Assembly (NCBI GenBank): GCA_019635435.1 | Contig: JAHBZM010000001.1 | Span: 62,001 to 126,000 of the forward strand | Direction of reading: 5' to 3' | Length of the DNA: 64,000 nucleotides | DNA from: Ramlibacter sp. | GTDB lineage: Bacteria; Pseudomonadota; Gammaproteobacteria; Burkholderiales; Burkholderiaceae_C | Shown: positions 9,018 to 17,344 of the stretch, in pieces | Layout: the number at the start of each line of letters is the position of its first letter | How positions within the stretch are numbered: the first letter of the stretch is position 1 | Notes under the pieces: model-generated | The model's input: the letters and a program-made list of their open reading frames with translations, nothing else | Database searches by the model: none | What the model was told of the DNA's origin: nothing | Translations under genes and position numbers: made by a program

Positions 9018-10525
9018 TCCATGCCCTCCTCAACCAGCTCCGAGGCACGCAACAGCGCACGGGCCTTGGCCTCGGTCTCTTTCCACTCCAGCTCGGGCAC
9101 CGAGTCGGCCACCACGCCGGCCGCGGCCTGCACGTAGAGCGTCTGGTCCTTGATGATGCCGGTGCGGATGGCAATGGCCACGTCCATGTCGCCGGCAAAG
9201 CTCAGGTAGCCGCAGGCGCCGCCGTACAGGCCGCGCTTGGTGGGCTCGAGCTGGTCGATCAGCTCCATGGCGTGCACCTTGGGCGCGCCGGTCAGCGTGC
9301 CGGCCGGGAAGGTGGCACGCAGCACGTCCATGTTGGTCATGCCCTCGTTGAGGATGCCCTCGACGTTGCTCACGATGTGCATCACATGGCTGTAGCGCTC
9401 GACCGCGAACTGCTCGGTCACCTTGACGGTGCCGGTGCGCGCGATGCGGCCAATGTCATTGCGCGCCAGGTCGATCAGCATCACATGCTCGGCGCGTTCC
9501 TTGGGGTCGTTGACCAGTTCCTGCTCCACCGCCAGGTCCTGCTCGGGCGAGGCGCCGCGCGGCCGGGTGCCGGCCAGCGGGCGGATGGTGATTTTCTCCG
9601 CCGACCGGCCTTCATGCTCGACCTGCTCCTGGCGCACCAGGATCTCGGGCGATGCCCCCACCACATGGAAATCCCCGAAGTGGTAGTAGTACATGTAGGG
9701 CGAGGGGTTGAGCGAGCGCAGCGCGCGGTACAGGCTCAGCGGGCTTTCGGTGTAGCGCTTCTTGATGCGCTGGCCCACCTGCACCTGCATGAAGTCGCCG
9801 GCCTCGATCAGCGCCTTGGCGCGGTCCACGGCCTTCAGGTAGTCGGCCTTGGCGAAGTCGCGCTCGGCCGGGAAGGTCTGGCTCTGCTTGATCACGGGCG
9901 CGCTGACCGAGTACTTGAGCTGCTCGCGCAGTTCGCGCAGCCGCTTCTTGGCGTTGGCAAAGGCCTCGGGCTGGCCCGGGTCGGCATAGACGATCAGGTA
10001 CAGCTTGCCCGAGAGGTTGTCGATGACGGCCAGTTCCTCGCACTGCAGCAGCAGGATGTCGGGGCAGCCCAGCGTGTCGGGCGGGCAGCTGGCCTGAAGC
10101 TTTTTCTCGATGTGGCGCACCGTGTCGTAGCCAAAGTAGCCCGCCAGGCCGCCGCAAAAGCGCGGCAGGCCCGGCCGCAGCGCGACCTTGAAGCGCTTCT
10201 GGTAGGCCGCCACGAAGTCCAGCGGGTTGCCGGGCACGGTTTCCACCACCTTGCCGTCGGTGACCACCTCGCTCACGGCGTCGGCGCCAAAGCCGCTGGC
10301 GCGCAGCAGGGTGCGCGCGGGCAGCCCGATGAAGCTGTAGCGGCCAAAACGCTCGCCGCCCACCACGGATTCGAGCAGGAAGCTGTAGCGGCCGCCGTCA
10401 CGCGAATGCGCCAGCTTGAGGTACAGGGACAGGGGGGTTTCGAGGTCCGCAAAGGCTTCCGCGATCAGCGGAATGCGGTTGTAGCCAGCCTGGGCCAGGC
10501 TTTTGAATTCAAGTTCGGTGATCAA
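9014..10525 (-). CDS. trpE: Anthranilate synthase component I
   Basis: Converts chorismate to anthranilate with TrpG. The chorismate-binding core is complete, with PLAGTRPRG, DLARNDIGR and FPAGTLTGAPK motifs, and the N-terminal feedback-inhibition region is present. I chose the TTG at 10525, which gives ITELEFKSL at the N-terminus and 503 residues. A GGAGG Shine-Dalgarno lies 8 nt upstream of it. An ATG at 10570 would add 15 residues (518) but lacks a clear ribosome site. The gene is preceded by a leader peptide with adjacent Trp codons. Confidence 0.97.
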   Translation of the reverse strand: MITELEFKSLAQAGYNRIPLIAEAFADLETPLSLYLKLAHSRDGGRYSFLLESVVGGERFGRYSFIGLPARTLLRASGFGADAVSEVVTDGKVVETVPGNPLDFVAAYQKRFKVALRPGLPRFCGGLAGYFGYDTVRHIEKKLQASCPPDTLGCPDILLLQCEELAVIDNLSGKLYLIVYADPGQPEAFANAKKRLRELREQLKYSVSAPVIKQSQTFPAERDFAKADYLKAVDRAKALIEAGDFMQVQVGQRIKKRYTESPLSLYRALRSLNPSPYMYYYHFGDFHVVGASPEILVRQEQVEHEGRSAEKITIRPLAGTRPRGASPEQDLAVEQELVNDPKERAEHVMLIDLARNDIGRIARTGTVKVTEQFAVERYSHVMHIVSNVEGILNEGMTNMDVLRATFPAGTLTGAPKVHAMELIDQLEPTKRGLYGGACGYLSFAGDMDVAIAIRTGIIKDQTLYVQAAAGVVADSVPELEWKETEAKARALLRASELVEEGME

Positions 10526-10587
10526 GGGGTGAGCCTCCACAAGCTCGGCGGCAGGGACTGCCGCTTTCATTCAAACCAATGCCTTGC

Positions 10588-10676
10588 TCGGGGAGCCAGG
10601 CGCGGGGCACGGGTTGCCCCGTGCTTCAGGAACGCACGAATTCAGGTTGACGCCAGGGCCAGGCTCCCCGGTCGCT
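10588..10676 (-). promoter_or_regulatory. Putative trp attenuator / leader RNA structure
   Basis: On the transcript the segment GGGGAGCC, which lies in the leader-peptide codons just before the two Trp codons, can pair with GGCTCCCC downstream. Between them sits a GC-rich hairpin GCACGGG-GCAA-CCCGTGC that begins directly after the leader stop codon. This is the arrangement expected for ribosome-stalling control of trpE. No strong U-run follows the hairpin, so the outcome may be translational or Rho-linked rather than intrinsic termination. Confidence 0.55.
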
Positions 10677-10709
10677 CAAACCTGTGATGGACGTGCGGTG
10701 GATGAACAT
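10626..10709 (-). CDS. trpL: trp operon leader peptide
   Basis: A 27-residue open frame on the trpE leader begins MFIHRTSITG and contains the Trp-Pro-Trp triplet near residues 17-19 (GAWPWRQ). It ends 100 nt before the trpE start. The Trp pair overlaps one arm of a long-range stem. Together with its position this fits a classic attenuation leader that senses charged tRNA-Trp. It is too short for automated gene calls; expression is inferred from the structure. Confidence 0.65.
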   Translation of the reverse strand: MFIHRTSITGLSDRGAWPWRQPEFVRS

Positions 10710-10841
10710 TTGGAGCGCAGTGTAGCAAATGACGCGCGGACGCGGCCAGCCGTCCACGCTCGAAAACCCTGTTGCCAGCCCCGCGCCGAACCGCAAGAAT
10801 GAAGCCATAAACGAACGATCGTTCTTTTTCAGGAGACAAGC

Positions 10842-11426
10842 ATGAAGTGGTTCAACAAGTTCGCGCTCACGGCGGCGGCCTGCCTGCTGGCCACCAGCGC
10901 CTTGGCCGAGATGACGCTGTCGGGCGTCAAATACGACGACACGGTCGATGCGCGCGGCACCCAGCTGCACCTGAACGGCGCGGGCATCCGCTACAAGGCC
11001 ATCTTCAAGGTCTATACCGCAGGGCTGTACCTGGGCAAGAAGGCCAGCACCCCCGACGAGGTGCTTGCGGCCACCGGCCCCAAGCGCATGAGCATCACCA
11101 TGCTGCGCGACATTGACTCGGGAGAGCTGGGCAAGCTGTTCTCGCGCGGCATGGAAGACAACATGGACAAGGCGGCGTTCTCCAAGCTGATCCCGGGCGT
11201 GCTCAAGATGAGCCAGATCTTTTCCGACCACAAGAAGCTGGTGGCGGGCGACACCTTTGCCATCGACTGGATCCCCGGCACCGGCACCGTGATCACGGTC
11301 AAGGGCAAGGCCCAGGGCGAGCCGTTCAAGGAGCCCGAGTTCTTCAACGCCCTGATGCGCATCTGGCTGGGGCCCAACCCGGCCGACTGGAAACTCAAGG
11401 AAGCGCTGCTGGGCAAGGCGGGCTGA
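10842..11426 (+). CDS. Chalcone isomerase-like family protein (secreted)
   Basis: A 194-residue protein with a cleavable signal peptide (hydrophobic stretch to ATSALA, about residue 22). It is followed by a chalcone-isomerase-like domain with LSGVKYDDTV, YKAIFKVYTAGLYL and the C-terminal WLGPNPADWKLK. Bacterial members are periplasmic and probably bind fatty acids or other small ligands rather than performing flavonoid chemistry. An AGGAG site lies 7 nt before the ATG. It is transcribed away from the trp operon, from a region shared with the trp leader. Confidence 0.87.
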   Translation: MKWFNKFALTAAACLLATSALAEMTLSGVKYDDTVDARGTQLHLNGAGIRYKAIFKVYTAGLYLGKKASTPDEVLAATGPKRMSITMLRDIDSGELGKLFSRGMEDNMDKAAFSKLIPGVLKMSQIFSDHKKLVAGDTFAIDWIPGTGTVITVKGKAQGEPFKEPEFFNALMRIWLGPNPADWKLKEALLGKAG

Positions 11427-11441
11427 GCGCCCGCGGCGCGA

Positions 11442-12113
11442 TCAGGCGAGCTGCGTCAGCGCGTCAACAAAGCCGTCGGCATCCACGCTGCGCACCGGCT
11501 CGCCGTGGTTGTAGCCGTAGGTCACCAGCACCACGGGGCAGCCCGCGGCCCGCGCGGCCCGGGCGTCGTTGCTTGAATCGCCGACCATCAGCGTGCGGTC
11601 CGGCTGCGTGCCCAGCGCCTCGCAGGTCTTGAGCAGGGGCAACGGGTCGGGCTTCTTGCGCTCGAAGGCGTCGCCGCCAAACACCACCTCGAAGAAGGCA
11701 TCCAGCCCCTTGGCCTGCAGCAGGGGCCGGGCAAACGCCGTGGGCTTGTTGGTCAGGCAGGCCAGCCGCACGCCGGCCTGGCGCAGCGCGGCCAGGCCTT
11801 CGCGCGCCCCGGGGTAGACCGCCGAGTGCTGGCCATTGATGGCCAGGTAATGGTGCTGGTAGCGGCGCCAGGCCGCGTCGTAGCGCGCCGCGTCCGCGCC
11901 CACATGGGCCAGCACCTGGCGGATCAGGTGTTCCGACCCCTTGCCCACCATGAGGCCAATGGCGCCACGGCCGACCGGCGGCAGCGACAGGTCCGCGAGC
12001 ATGAGGTTCAGGGCTGCCTCGAAGTCACCCAGTGTGTCCACCAGGGTTCCGTCAAGGTCGATGATGGCGGCGTCGACCGGCCGGGGTAGCAAGGCAAAAG
12101 GCATCGCCGGCAT
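11442..12113 (-). CDS. gph: Phosphoglycolate phosphatase
   Basis: A HAD-superfamily hydrolase that dephosphorylates 2-phosphoglycolate from DNA repair or photorespiratory-type metabolism. The nucleophile motif DLDGTLVDT is near residue 20, LTNKPT is motif II, and the motif III/IV region reads KKPDPLPL...MVGDSSND. From the ATG at 12113 the length is 223; an ATG three codons later is equally possible. Upstream in-frame sequence has no homology. In this group rpe-gph-trpE often form one unit; here small plus-strand genes interrupt it. Confidence 0.94.
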   Translation of the reverse strand: MPAMPFALLPRPVDAAIIDLDGTLVDTLGDFEAALNLMLADLSLPPVGRGAIGLMVGKGSEHLIRQVLAHVGADAARYDAAWRRYQHHYLAINGQHSAVYPGAREGLAALRQAGVRLACLTNKPTAFARPLLQAKGLDAFFEVVFGGDAFERKKPDPLPLLKTCEALGTQPDRTLMVGDSSNDARAARAAGCPVVLVTYGYNHGEPVRSVDADGFVDALTQLA

Positions 12114-12180
12114 TGTGCCGCGAGTCAGGTCGCGCTCCTCTCCTACACCGCCGCGCGCCCGTCCGCGCCACAGTGAGGTG

Positions 12181-12453
12181 ATGCACATCCGGATGACCAG
12201 CAAACGGCGCAACACGGGCCGCGCGGCGGGCAAGACCGTGCCCGCGCAGGGCGAAACCACCGCGCCGCAGGAAGTCCCCCGGCTGCCGCACGAGCATGAC
12301 GAGTCATCCGACAGCCAGGCCGGCGCCGACGCCAGCCAGCAGCGGGTCGGCCGGCAGGCCCACCGCGATGTGCAGCAGGGCCTGGTCGACACCGACAGGG
12401 CGCCGGTGATGGACAAAGCCTACGGCAAGGTCAAGGGCAAGCCCCTGCCCTGA
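12181..12453 (+). CDS. Small conserved hypothetical protein
   Basis: A 90-residue, highly charged, Gln/Asp-rich protein without membrane segments, with blocks such as TSKRRNTGRAAGKTVP and PRLPHEHDESSDSQ. I recall similar short proteins in other Burkholderiales; no function is known. It is likely disordered. A GAGG lies just before the ATG at 12181, and an alternative ATG lies four codons later. It is divergent from gph and precedes the DsrE-like gene. Confidence 0.7.
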   Translation: MHIRMTSKRRNTGRAAGKTVPAQGETTAPQEVPRLPHEHDESSDSQAGADASQQRVGRQAHRDVQQGLVDTDRAPVMDKAYGKVKGKPLP

Positions 12454-12535
12454 GGTGGCCGGGTTCATTTGCCGGGCACAATTTGCCGGGTCCATTGACC
12501 CGAGGCCAAACCAAGGCCATCCCGAGGAGACCGCC

Positions 12536-12964
12536 ATGCGCCTGATGCGTTCGTTCATTGCCCTGCTGGGCGCCACCCTGCTCGCCACCGCGGCCTTCGC
12601 CCAGGACGTGAAAGTGGTCTACCACATTGACAGCGCCGAGGCCCAGGCCACCAAGGCCCTGCGCAACATCCGCAACCACCTGGACGTGGCCCCCAAGACC
12701 GGCATCGTCGTGGTCACGCACGCGGACGGCGTGGACTTCCTCATGGAAGGCGCGAAGGACCCGAAGAACCCCAACATCGATTACGCCGCGCTGGTCAGCG
12801 CCCTGCGCGCCCGCGGGGTGCGCTTCGAGGTCTGCGAGATCACGCTGCGCAACCGCAACCTCAAGAAAGACCAGTTCATCCTCGACGCGGAGTTCACCCC
12901 GTCGGGCGTGGTGCGCATCGGCGAGCTGCAGGCCCGCGACCACTACGCCTACATCAAGCCCTGA
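12536..12964 (+). CDS. DsrE family protein, exported
   Basis: A 142-residue protein with an N-terminal signal peptide (cleavage after AAFA, about residue 20) and a DsrE/DsrF-like alpha/beta domain: VKVVYHIDSAEAQATKALRNI, then VVVTHADGVDFL, then GVRFEVCEITL. The single Cys in FEVCEITL aligns with the position used for sulfur transfer in some family members. A GAGGAG ribosome site precedes the ATG. Periplasmic location is inferred; sulfur-relay function is not established. Confidence 0.86.
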   Translation: MRLMRSFIALLGATLLATAAFAQDVKVVYHIDSAEAQATKALRNIRNHLDVAPKTGIVVVTHADGVDFLMEGAKDPKNPNIDYAALVSALRARGVRFEVCEITLRNRNLKKDQFILDAEFTPSGVVRIGELQARDHYAYIKP

Positions 12965-12982
12965 GCGCCGGGGCGCGGCCTG

Positions 12983-13675
12983 TCAGCCGCGCAGCGCGGC
13001 GCGCATGCCGTCGATCACGCCCTTGTAGTCGGGCTTGCCGAAAATCGCGCTGCCGGCCACGAAGGTGTCGGCCCCGGCCGCCGCCACACGGGCGATGTTG
13101 TCGGTCTTGATGCCGCCGTCCACCTCCAGCCGGATGTCCTTGCCGCAGGCGTCGATGCGCTTGCGGGCGGCCTCGACCTTGCGCAGCGCCGAGTCGATGA
13201 AGCTCTGGCCGCCAAAACCCGGGTTGACGCTCATGATCAGGATCAGGTCGATGTCGTCGATCACCCAGTCCAGCACGTCCAGCGGCGCGGCGGGGTTGAA
13301 CACCAGGCCCGGCTTGCACCCCTTGGCCTTGATGGCCTGGATGCTGCGGTGCACATGGCCCGACGCGTCGGGGTGGAAGCTGATGTAGTCGGCGCCGGCG
13401 TCCGCGAAGGCCGCGGCCAGCGCATCCACCGGCTGCACCATGAGGTGCACGTCCACGGGCACGGCCACGCCGGCCGCGGTCCTGGCATGCGGCTTCAGCG
13501 CCTGGCAGACCATGGGGCCAAAGGTGAGGTTGGGCACGTAATGGTTGTCCATCACGTCAAAGTGGATCCAGTCGGCGCCGCCGGCGATGACGCTGGCCAC
13601 TTCCTCGCCCAGGCGGGCGAAGTCGGCGGACAGGATCGAGGGGGCAATGCGGTAGGTGGGGACGGTCGGGCTCAT
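12983..13675 (-). CDS. rpe: Ribulose-phosphate 3-epimerase
   Basis: Interconverts ribulose 5-phosphate and xylulose 5-phosphate. The 230-residue TIM barrel has the PSILSADFARL start, the metal-binding HFDVMDNHYVPN, DVHLMV, MSVNPGFGGQ and EVDGGIK motifs, all in order. The ATG at 13675 fits the family N-terminus, while the upstream in-frame ATG would add unrelated sequence over the apaG start. It is divergent from apaG by 57 bp. Confidence 0.97.
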   Translation of the reverse strand: MSPTVPTYRIAPSILSADFARLGEEVASVIAGGADWIHFDVMDNHYVPNLTFGPMVCQALKPHARTAAGVAVPVDVHLMVQPVDALAAAFADAGADYISFHPDASGHVHRSIQAIKAKGCKPGLVFNPAAPLDVLDWVIDDIDLILIMSVNPGFGGQSFIDSALRKVEAARKRIDACGKDIRLEVDGGIKTDNIARVAAAGADTFVAGSAIFGKPDYKGVIDGMRAALRG

Positions 13676-13732
13676 GACGGGATTGTCGCAGTTGGCGCGC
13701 GCCATCGCCCCGCGCGGTACCATTCAGCGGCC

Positions 13733-14119
13733 ATGCCCAAGTACCAGTTCACGGTTGACGTCGAGCCCCACTACCTGCCGGACCAGTCCGCGCCGGCGCA
13801 GGACCTCTACAGCTTCTCCTACACCATCACCATCACCAACGCGGGCGAGGTGCCAGCCCAGCTGATCGCCCGCCACTGGCTCATCGGCAACGCCCAGGGC
13901 CAGACCGAGGAGGTCAAGGGCCTGGGCGTGGTCGGGCACCAGCCACTGCTCAGCCCCGGCGAATCCTTCCAGTACACCAGCGGCTGCCGCCTGCGCACGC
14001 CCACCGGCACCATGCGCGGCAGCTATTTCTGCGTGGCCGAGGACGGGGAGCGCTTCGAGGTGGACATCCCGGCCTTCGTGCTCGACGCCGGCAGCGCCGC
14101 GCCCCGGGTCCTGCACTGA
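13733..14119 (+). CDS. apaG: Co2+/Mg2+ efflux protein ApaG
   Basis: A 128-residue single-domain ApaG (DUF525) protein with an immunoglobulin-like beta fold. It has YSFSYTITITNAG, ARHWLI and the conserved GVVGHQPLLSPGESFQYTSG loop. It is named for divalent-cation effects in enterobacteria; the biochemical role is uncertain. The length is normal. It is divergently arranged with rpe. Confidence 0.95.
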   Translation: MPKYQFTVDVEPHYLPDQSAPAQDLYSFSYTITITNAGEVPAQLIARHWLIGNAQGQTEEVKGLGVVGHQPLLSPGESFQYTSGCRLRTPTGTMRGSYFCVAEDGERFEVDIPAFVLDAGSAAPRVLH

Positions 14120-14166
14120 GCCACGGCGCCAGACCCTGCGCGCGACAGCGGCATCCCGGTCAGGGC

Positions 14167-14195
14167 TTGCAGATGAACATTGATACAAATATAAT
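14167..14195 (+). promoter_or_regulatory. Near-consensus sigma70 promoter
   Basis: The -35 box is TTGCAG and the -10 box is TATAAT (exact consensus), with a 17-bp spacer. It lies in an AT-rich patch within otherwise GC-rich DNA. The predicted start is about 14202, leading into the candidate small RNA. Confidence 0.75.
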
Positions 14196-14201
14196 AAAGC
14201 T

Positions 14202-14283
14202 TCATTTCAGGCTCAACTCTGCTTTTTTGACTCTTGGCAGCGATTCCGAGCAATTGGAGCCCTCTCGAGGGCTCTTTTTTTGC
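14202..14283 (+). ncRNA. Candidate small RNA between apaG and the MarR gene
   Basis: A transcript of about 80 nt is predicted between an exact-consensus -10 promoter and a strong intrinsic terminator, with no ribosome site or plausible ORF between them. It could alternatively be an attenuated leader of the MarR-family gene that begins at 14367. I do not match it to a named sRNA. Confidence 0.55.
14257..14281 (+). terminator. Rho-independent terminator
   Basis: GAGCCCTC pairs perfectly with GAGGGCTC (8-bp stem, 2-nt loop, or 7 bp with a 4-nt loop), followed by seven T. It ends the candidate small RNA and would also stop apaG read-through. Confidence 0.85.
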
Positions 14284-14366
14284 CTCCGGCAAGCTGTTGC
14301 GCGGCCCTCACAGGGCGGGACACCGTCCATAGGCACCGGTTTGCGGAAACCCTATGATCCTCGCGT

Positions 14367-14882
14367 ATGCCCACCACCCGCCCTGCCCCGCCCATGCCCG
14401 TGCCTGCTGAAATGGGGGCCGCCGAGAAGCAGGTGCTGCGGCGGTTTCGCGTGGTGTTCAATGCCATCAAGACCCATTTCCAGCAGGTCGAGAAGCAGGC
14501 CGGCATTGGCGGGGCCCAGCTCTGGGCGCTGAGCGTGGTGCGCCAGCATCCGGGCATCCGGGTGACCCACCTGGCCACGGCCATGGACATCCACCAGTCC
14601 ACCGCCAGCAACCTGGTGCGCACCCTGGTCGAGCGCAAGCTGGTGGAGACCAGCAAGAGCGAGGAAGACCGGCGCGCGGTGTGCCTGCACCTGCTGCCCG
14701 ACGGCGAGCGGATGCTGGACCGGGCCCCGGGGCCGTTCTCGGGCGTCCTGCCCGCCGCGCTGGACCGGCTAGACTCTGCCACTCTGGACCGCCTGGACGC
14801 GGACCTGGGCAAACTGATCGAGGCGCTGGCCAGCGACCTCACCGACCCCCAGGCCGAACAGGTGCCCCTCGCCCAGCTCTGA
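14367..14882 (+). CDS. MarR family transcriptional regulator
   Basis: A 171-residue winged-helix regulator. The recognition-helix region reads VTHLATAMDIHQSTASNLVRTL and the wing contains SEEDRRAVCLHL, the DxR motif of MarR proteins. It precedes the antiporter-ligase operon in the same direction by 78 bp and may regulate it. The ligand is unknown. Confidence 0.9.
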   Translation: MPTTRPAPPMPVPAEMGAAEKQVLRRFRVVFNAIKTHFQQVEKQAGIGGAQLWALSVVRQHPGIRVTHLATAMDIHQSTASNLVRTLVERKLVETSKSEEDRRAVCLHLLPDGERMLDRAPGPFSGVLPAALDRLDSATLDRLDADLGKLIEALASDLTDPQAEQVPLAQL

Positions 14883-14959
14883 AGGAGCGCGGCCTTGGCG
14901 TTTGCGCCTACATCCTGCGCCGATGACGGCGGAATAAACTCTCCCCGGGGAGCATTTTT

Positions 14960-16234
14960 ATGAATGAAATCATGGCTGTCTGGGCCGAATGGCTCAAGCC
15001 TTCGGCCGGTCTGCCCACCGTTCAGTGGTCCATCCTGCTGGCCATGGCGGCCATCGCGGGCCACCTGATCCAGCGTTACACCGGCCTGCCCAAGGTGGTT
15101 GGCTACTCGGCCGTGGGCGCCGTCGCGGGCCTGGCGGGGTTCTCGGGCGCGGCCTGGCCGCTGCAGGGCATCAGCCTGTTCCTGCTCGAACTGGGCGTGG
15201 CGGTGGTGCTGTTCGAGGCCGGCGGCCGCATCCCGCTGCGCTGGTTCCGCCACAACCCCATGGTGCTGGTGCAAAGCGTGCTGGAGTCGCTGCTGACCTA
15301 TTTCGCGGTGTTCTGGGTGCTGGTCTGGCTGGAGGTGCCGCATGTCGTGGCCGAGGCCCTGGCCATCGTGGCCATCGTGGCCTCGCCGGCCGTGCTCAGC
15401 CGCGTGGTGCTGGACACCCGGGCTTCGGGGCCGGTGACCGAGCGCGCCATGGTGCTGGCCACGCTGGGCACGCTGTACGCGCTGACCTGGGGCAGCGCCA
15501 AGGCCGGCCTGATGTTCCGGCCCAGCCACCCGCTGACCGACACGGTCTACCCGGTGGCGGTGGTGCTGGGCCTGTCGTTCGTGGTGGGCGCGGTGCTGGC
15601 GCTGGCGCTGCGCAGCGCGCTGCGCGTGATGAACCCGACCAGCGAGAACACCTCCATGCTGCTGCTGGCGCTGATTGCCGCGGGCACTGCGCTGGCCGCC
15701 CACTTTGGCGGCTCGGCGCCGCTGGCCGCGCTGCTGGGCGGCATGCTGCTCAAGCAGCTCAACCCCCGGCCCTGGACGGTGCCGCGCCAGCTGGGCACGG
15801 CCGCCTCCATCCTGACCATGCTGATGTTCGTGCTGGTGTCGGTGGTGGCGGCGCGGGCCGACTGGAGCGCGCCCGTCGTCACCCTGGTGCTGGCCCTGAT
15901 CGGCGCCCGCGCGCTGGCCAAGATCACCGGCGTGGCGCTGGCCAACCCGGGCAGCGGCGCCAGCTGGCGCCAGGCCCTGTGGCTGGGCTGCGCGATGGCG
16001 CCGATGTCGTCGGTGGCGCTGCTGCTGGTGTCGCAGTTCGTGGTGTCGTCACCGGCCAACGGGCCGATGATCGCGCGCATCGCGCTGCCCGCGATCCTGC
16101 TGATGGAGGTGCTGGGCGCCGTCATCACCACGCTGGCGCTGTACCGCGCCGGCGAAAGCTCCAAGCCCTGGCAATCGCAGGTGGCGCCCATGCCCGAAAG
16201 CCGCGACAGCACCGGAGACCGCTATGGCGCTTGA
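14960..16234 (+). CDS. Cation:proton antiporter, CPA family (first copy)
   Basis: A 424-residue polytopic membrane protein with about 12 hydrophobic segments, resembling the membrane part of Kef/NhaP-type exchangers. It has GLPKVVGYSAVGAVAGLAG near residue 45, ELGVAVVLFEAGGRI near 85 and VASPAVLSRVV near 145. It lacks the C-terminal TrkA-N domain of KefB/KefC. GGGAG lies 8 nt before the ATG. The 3' end overlaps the ligase gene by 11 bp. Ion specificity is not apparent. Confidence 0.88.
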   Translation: MNEIMAVWAEWLKPSAGLPTVQWSILLAMAAIAGHLIQRYTGLPKVVGYSAVGAVAGLAGFSGAAWPLQGISLFLLELGVAVVLFEAGGRIPLRWFRHNPMVLVQSVLESLLTYFAVFWVLVWLEVPHVVAEALAIVAIVASPAVLSRVVLDTRASGPVTERAMVLATLGTLYALTWGSAKAGLMFRPSHPLTDTVYPVAVVLGLSFVVGAVLALALRSALRVMNPTSENTSMLLLALIAAGTALAAHFGGSAPLAALLGGMLLKQLNPRPWTVPRQLGTAASILTMLMFVLVSVVAARADWSAPVVTLVLALIGARALAKITGVALANPGSGASWRQALWLGCAMAPMSSVALLLVSQFVVSSPANGPMIARIALPAILLMEVLGAVITTLALYRAGESSKPWQSQVAPMPESRDSTGDRYGA

Positions 16235-17342
16235 ACCGTTTGGCAACTCGGCCGCGCTGTCGCTGGGGGTGGAGCTGGAACTGCAGCTCGTCAACACCAA
16301 CGACTACGACCTGGCGCCCTATTCCGACGACATGCTGCGGCTGATGGCCAAGGTGCCGCTGCCCGGCAGCGTGGTGCCCGAGATGACCTCGAGCATGATC
16401 GAGATCTCCACCGACGTCTGCCACTCCTCGTCCGAGGTGCTGGGTCAGCTCACGCAGATCCGCGATGCGCTGGTCAAGAGCGCCGACAAGCTCAACATCG
16501 CCGTGCTGGGCGGCGGCACCCACCCGTTCCAGATGTGGCATGAGCGGCGCATCTACGACAAGCCGCGCTTTCGCGAGCTGTCGGAGCTGTACGGCTACCT
16601 GTCCAAGCAGTTCACCATCTTCGGCCAGCACGTGCACGTGGGTTGCCCCGACGCCAACACCGCGCTGCTCACGCTGCACCGCATGTCGCGCTACATCCCG
16701 CACTTCATCGCGCTGTCGGCCTCGTCGCCCTTCGTGCAGGCGCAGGACACGGCGTTCGACTCGGCCCGGCTCAACTCGGTGTTCGCGTTCCCGCTGTCGG
16801 GCCGGGCGCCGTTCGCGCTGACCTGGGACGACTTCAGCGCCTACTTCGACAAGATGACGCGCACCGGCGTGGTCAAGAGCATGAAGGACTTCTACTGGGA
16901 CATCCGGCCCAAGCCCGAGTACGGCACCATTGAAATCCGCGTGTTCGACACCCCGCTGACCGTGGGCCGCGCGGCCGCGCTGGCCGGCTATGTGCAGTCG
17001 CTGGCCTCGTGGTTCATGGAGGACGACCCCTTCATGCCGACCGAGGACGACTACCTGGTCTACACCTACAACCGCTTCCAGGCCTGCCGCTTCGGGCTGG
17101 AGGCCGTATACGTGGACCCGGCCACCGGCGAGCACACCACGCTGCGCGAGCACATCCTGGCCACCATGGCCCAGGTGCACCGCCACGCCCACAAGCTCAA
17201 TGCCAGCGCCGGCATCCACCTGCTGCGCACCAGCGTCGAGCAGGGCAACAACGACGCGCGCTGGCTGCGCGAGCGCCAGACCCACGAACGGCTGCTGGCC
17301 GAGGTGGTGCGCCAGGGGGCGCAGAAGTTCCGCGGCCTCTGA
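16224..17342 (+). CDS. YbdK family carboxylate-amine ligase (GCS2)
   Basis: A 372-residue member of the glutamate-cysteine ligase type 2 superfamily. The N-terminal LGVELELQLV carries the metal-binding Glu pair, with PEMTSSMIEIST, GGGTHPF and the conserved FGQHVHVG. YbdK of E. coli has weak glutamate-cysteine ligase activity; the natural product is unknown. It starts within the preceding antiporter gene and ends 2 nt before the next antiporter, so the three are one operon. This suggests the made amide gates or is moved by the transporters. Confidence 0.92.
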   Translation: MALEPFGNSAALSLGVELELQLVNTNDYDLAPYSDDMLRLMAKVPLPGSVVPEMTSSMIEISTDVCHSSSEVLGQLTQIRDALVKSADKLNIAVLGGGTHPFQMWHERRIYDKPRFRELSELYGYLSKQFTIFGQHVHVGCPDANTALLTLHRMSRYIPHFIALSASSPFVQAQDTAFDSARLNSVFAFPLSGRAPFALTWDDFSAYFDKMTRTGVVKSMKDFYWDIRPKPEYGTIEIRVFDTPLTVGRAAALAGYVQSLASWFMEDDPFMPTEDDYLVYTYNRFQACRFGLEAVYVDPATGEHTTLREHILATMAQVHRHAHKLNASAGIHLLRTSVEQGNNDARWLRERQTHERLLAEVVRQGAQKFRGL

Positions 17343-17344
17343 AC

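Noticed and set aside
17009..17344. Upstream extension of the second antiporter
   Set aside because: It runs out of frame through the YbdK-type gene; antiporter homology begins at 17345.
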